From Bacillota bacterium (GTDB lineage Bacteria; Bacillota; Clostridia; Christensenellales; SZUA-584), in contig JAEWRI010000009.1 of NCBI GenBank assembly GCA_023460085.1, forward strand, positions 1-64,000: a DNA stretch of 64,000 bases, written 5' to 3'. A program made the position numbers and the translations under genes. Of the stretch, positions 61,384 to 64,000 are shown piece by piece (the stretch's first letter is position 1; each line of letters opens with the position of its first letter). The notes below the pieces were generated by a model, which was given only the letters and a program-made list of their open reading frames with translations, did not search any database and was not told the DNA's origin.

Positions 61384-63126
61384 ATGATATCTTTGACGAT
61401 AGACGGCATCAAAGTCGAAGTGCCGGATAATACGACGGTGCTGGAAGCGGCCCGCAAGGCGGGTATCCGCATTCCCACGCTGTGCTACCTGAAGGGCGTA
61501 AACGCCATCGGCGCGTGCCGCATGTGCCTTGTGGACGTACTGGAAGGCGGACGCGGCCTGCAGGCGGCGTGCGTGCTGCCCGCGGTAAACGGCATGGTGG
61601 TTTCCACCAACTCACAGACGGTGCAGGACGCACGCAAGGTGAACCTGCAGCTGATACTGTCCAACCACAACAAGAAATGCCTCTCCTGCGTGCGCAACCG
61701 CAGCTGCGAACTCCAGAAGCTCTGCGAAGAGCTGGGCGTGGATGACGAGACCGTGTACGAAGGCGACCGCTATGACCGGCCGATGGATACCAGTTCTCCT
61801 TCCATCGTGCGCGATCCCGAGAAGTGCATACTCTGCCGCCGCTGCGTGGCGGTATGCAACAACGTACAGAAGATTGGCGCTATCGGCGCAACACACCGCG
61901 GCTTCAAGACCATCATCGAGCCGGTATTCGGAAAGTCCATCGGCGACGTGCTGTGCGTCAACTGCGGACAGTGCATCACCGCCTGCCCGGTAGGCGCGCT
62001 CACCGAGAAGAGCGAAATTGACGACGTATGGGCCGCGATTCACGACAAGACGAAGCATGTGGTCGTGCAGACCGCTCCCGCCGTGCGCTTTGGTCTCGGC
62101 GAGGAATTCGGCATCGACCCCGGCAACAGCGTGACGGGCAAGATGGCTGCCGCGCTGCGCCGCCTTGGCTTCGCCAAGGTGTTCGACACCGACTTCGCTG
62201 CCGACCTCACGATCATGGAGGAAGGTACGGAGCTGCTTCACCGCATCAACAACGGCGGCAAGCTGCCGATGATTACATCGTGCAGCCCGGGCTGGATCAA
62301 GTATTGCGAGATGTTCTTCCCGGACTTCCTCGACAATCTCTCCACGTGCAAATCGCCGCACGAGATGGAAGGCGCAGTCATCAAGAGCTACTACGCGCAG
62401 AAGAACGGCATCGACCCGAAGAGCATTTACGTCGTTTCGGTGATGCCCTGCACCGCGAAGAAGTTCGAGAAGGAGCGCGACGAGTTATCCAACGACGGCA
62501 TGCGCAACGTGGACGCCGTGCTGACCACGCGGGAATTGGCCCGCATGATAAAGCAGGCCAACATCGACTTCAAGCGCCTGCCCGATGAGGACTTTGACAA
62601 GATCCTCGGCGAGTCCACCGGCGCGGCGGTCATCTTCGGCGCAACGGGCGGCGTGATGGAAGCGGCTCTCCGCACCGTGGCAGATCTCCTGACGGGTCAG
62701 GATCTGAAGGACATCGACTACGAATGCGTACGCGGTATCGATGGCGTCAAGGAAGCCACCCTCAACATCGCGGGCATGGACATCAAGGTCGCGGTCGCAA
62801 GCGGCACGGGCAACGCCAAAAAGCTGCTTGAAGCGGTTCGCAGCGGCGAAAAGGATTACCACTTCATCGAGATTATGGGATGCCCCGGCGGCTGCGTAAC
62901 GGGCGGCGGACAGCCTATTGTCTCCGCGCAAGACAAGATGGACATCAATCCGTATGTCGTACGCGCGAAGGCCACCTACGCCGAAGACGCGGGCAAGCCG
63001 AAGCGCAAATCCCACGAGAACGAGGAAATCAAGCAGCTCTACAAGGAGTTCCTCGGCGAAGCGGGCGGTCACAAGTCGCACGAGCTGCTGCACACGCACT
63101 ATCATCAGAGGCCGAAATATAAGTAA
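61384..63126 (+). CDS. hydA: [FeFe] hydrogenase catalytic subunit
   Basis: 580 residues. N-terminal [2Fe-2S] domain (IPTLCYLKGVNAIGACRMCLVDV), a His/Cys cluster (HNKKCLSCVRNRSCELQ), two [4Fe-4S] motifs (CILCRRCVAVCNNVQ and CVNCGQCITACPVGAL), then the H-cluster domain with TSCSPGW (L1), MPCTAKK (L2), and GATGGVMEAALR plus MGCPGGCVTGGGQP (L3). It reduces protons to H2. The N-terminal set is the group A trimeric/tetrameric type, and the small-subunit tail ends in LLHTHYHQRP. Maturation genes hydEFG are not in the window. GGAG precedes the ATG. Confidence 0.97.
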   Translation: MISLTIDGIKVEVPDNTTVLEAARKAGIRIPTLCYLKGVNAIGACRMCLVDVLEGGRGLQAACVLPAVNGMVVSTNSQTVQDARKVNLQLILSNHNKKCLSCVRNRSCELQKLCEELGVDDETVYEGDRYDRPMDTSSPSIVRDPEKCILCRRCVAVCNNVQKIGAIGATHRGFKTIIEPVFGKSIGDVLCVNCGQCITACPVGALTEKSEIDDVWAAIHDKTKHVVVQTAPAVRFGLGEEFGIDPGNSVTGKMAAALRRLGFAKVFDTDFAADLTIMEEGTELLHRINNGGKLPMITSCSPGWIKYCEMFFPDFLDNLSTCKSPHEMEGAVIKSYYAQKNGIDPKSIYVVSVMPCTAKKFEKERDELSNDGMRNVDAVLTTRELARMIKQANIDFKRLPDEDFDKILGESTGAAVIFGATGGVMEAALRTVADLLTGQDLKDIDYECVRGIDGVKEATLNIAGMDIKVAVASGTGNAKKLLEAVRSGEKDYHFIEIMGCPGGCVTGGGQPIVSAQDKMDINPYVVRAKATYAEDAGKPKRKSHENEEIKQLYKEFLGEAGGHKSHELLHTHYHQRPKYK

Positions 63127-63140
63127 ACCGACTTTGGGCA

Positions 63141-63167
63141 ACGGCTCCGGGCAACCGGAGCCGTTTT
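63141..63167 (+). terminator. Hydrogenase operon terminator
   Basis: 10-bp stem ACGGCTCCGG-GCAA-CCGGAGCCGT followed by TTT, 15 bases past the hydA stop. Confidence 0.85.
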
Positions 63168-63259
63168 CTGTGCCGCCCGGAATCCGGCTATTGCGACATG
63201 GCTGCGATTGTTATAGTATTGAGTCACTGCGTAATTTCATCAAACCGGTGGAGGTTCTC

Positions 63260-63766
63260 ATGGATAAGGACTATTTCGTAAAAAAGGCTCTGGAGCTCGG
63301 CGCGGATCATGCGGTGCTCTTCGGCATCCGCGACATCGCGTTCGATTCGCGCACCATCATCAAGTGCATGTTCGGCTGCTCCGACTGGGGCAAGGGCCAT
63401 ACATGTCCCTCCCGTCCCGGTTCACTGATGCCGTGGGAATACCGGCAGGTATTGGAGGAGTACTCCTGGGGCGTTATCATCCATTCGCACGACAAAAAAA
63501 TAAGCCAGCAGGTGTCGTTTGAAATCGAGCGCGACGCCTTCATTCAGGGCTGCTACTTCGCTTTCTCGCTCAGCGACTGCGCACTGTGCAAGGAATGTAT
63601 GGGGCTTTCCGGCAAGGAATGCGCCAACTCCAAAAAGGCGCGCCCTGCGTTCCACAGCGTGGGCATCGACGTATTCAAGACGGTTCATCATTTCGGGCTG
63701 CCGCTGGAAACGCTGGCGGACGAGGATGCGCAGCAGAACTGGTATTCCGCGGTGTTTATAGAGTAG
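63260..63766 (+). CDS. DUF2284 metal-binding protein
   Basis: 168 residues from the ATG at 63260 (GGAGG upstream); the frame is open further back only as a shadow of hydA. Family-typical cysteines appear in CMFGCSDWGKGHTCPSRPG and SDCALCKECMGLSGKECANSKKARPAFHSVGIDVFKT, which suggest an Fe-S or zinc site. The function of DUF2284 is unknown; it is common in anaerobes. It has its own transcription unit after the hydrogenase terminator. Confidence 0.88.
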   Translation: MDKDYFVKKALELGADHAVLFGIRDIAFDSRTIIKCMFGCSDWGKGHTCPSRPGSLMPWEYRQVLEEYSWGVIIHSHDKKISQQVSFEIERDAFIQGCYFAFSLSDCALCKECMGLSGKECANSKKARPAFHSVGIDVFKTVHHFGLPLETLADEDAQQNWYSAVFIE

Positions 63767-63789
63767 CATTATTGCGGTGTTTAACGACA

Positions 63790-63819
63790 ATGCCGTACCC
63801 ATCATGATGGATACGGCAT
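63790..63819. terminator. Hairpin between convergent genes
   Basis: ATGCCGTA-C-CCATCATGATGG-A-TACGGCAT, an 8-bp outer stem around a palindromic core. There is no clear T run. Confidence 0.5.
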
Positions 63820-63876
63820 GGTTATTTCCCGGTCAATGCGGCTCCCCGATGGAGCTCGTTGAAGTATACAGAACTC

Positions 63877-64000
63877 TCAGGCCAGTACCGAGGCCGCCAC
63901 CGCGTCGGCCAGCGCGAAGGCTTCGTCCATCTGCTCCGGTTTCAGCGCGGATTTGATCATCAGCGTGGGCACAAGCAGCTCCATGTCCTTCATCTCCCCC
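63877..64000 (-). CDS. C-terminal end of an unidentified gene (partial)
   Basis: About 41 codons are open on the minus strand from the window edge to a TGA at 63877. The visible tail (MELLVPTLMIKSALKPEQMD then EAFALADAVAASVLA) is helical and ends cleanly. Codon use looks like its neighbours. Too short for me to name; the start lies beyond the window. Confidence 0.6.
   Translation of the reverse strand, partial: GEMKDMELLVPTLMIKSALKPEQMDEAFALADAVAASVLA

Overview
The window looks like a chromosomal piece of a spore-forming, anaerobic Firmicute, probably a Clostridia/Christensenellales-type gut or sediment organism. The reasons are a SpoIIE phosphatase, a SpoIID-type amidase, CotH/VTC/DUF4956 genes, a trimeric electron-bifurcating-type [FeFe] hydrogenase, Rex-type and Rrf2-type operators, and clean sigma-A promoters with TTGACA boxes and 17-base spacers. 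The DNA is moderately GC-rich and most genes have strong GGAGG ribosome sites. I see no tRNA, rRNA, CRISPR array or prophage. The first 120 bases may be the left end or leader of a small mobile element whose gene lies outside the window.

Left end (0.1-14.5 kb, minus strand). This is a four-gene operon: a secreted or membrane VWA-domain protein, a giant tubulin/FtsZ-like protein, a two-helix membrane protein, and a 1914-residue membrane protein. The last carries a roughly 625-residue acidic low-complexity linker and ends in a zinc-ribbon plus HExxH metallopeptidase resembling plant DA1. This is the best candidate for a poorly described system. A small wHTH-like gene follows it.

Sulfur and methionine block (14.8-28.8 kb): metY, ridA-tcdA-rrf2, cysK, a second rrf2, and two broken PLP genes (cystathionine lyase/synthase type and malY/patB type). 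A CobW-type GTPase with methanol:corrinoid methyltransferase genes mtaC and mtaB follows, then an RlmI-like methyltransferase, metA (acetyl-CoA type by Glu111), iscU and iscS. MetA makes O-acetylhomoserine and MetY sulfhydrylates it. IscS/IscU supply Fe-S clusters, which the hydrogenase at the right end would need in quantity. A 17-bp operator, CATATW-N5-TATATG, recurs at metY, cysK and rrf2. A different palindrome sits at the iscS start site.

Middle (28.9-42.7 kb): a membrane-anchored leucine-rich-repeat protein, enolase (with an in-frame TAG), spoIIE, a SpoIID/SH3 protein, a cluster of DnaA-box-like repeats, a polar amino-acid ABC transporter, an EamA transporter, a 50-residue membrane protein and a MarR regulator.

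Carbon block (42.7-50.9 kb): a LarA-family nickel-pincer racemase, dihydrolipoyl dehydrogenase, E2, E1-beta, E1-alpha and NAD-malic enzyme, facing a GntR/FadR regulator. I infer a route malate (possibly both enantiomers) -> pyruvate -> acetyl-CoA.

Right end (50.9-64 kb): DUF4956, a VTC polyphosphate-polymerase domain protein and a CotH kinase with three lamin-tail domains; two zinc-ribbon membrane proteins; a Rex-box-controlled hydrogenase operon (NuoE-like, HATPase, 2Fe-2S protein, NuoF-like, HydA); a DUF2284 protein; and the 3' end of an unidentified minus-strand gene. Three metabolic genes between 19.5 and 32 kb carry premature stops, one with a frameshift as well. This is either real decay or consensus error and needs re-sequencing.
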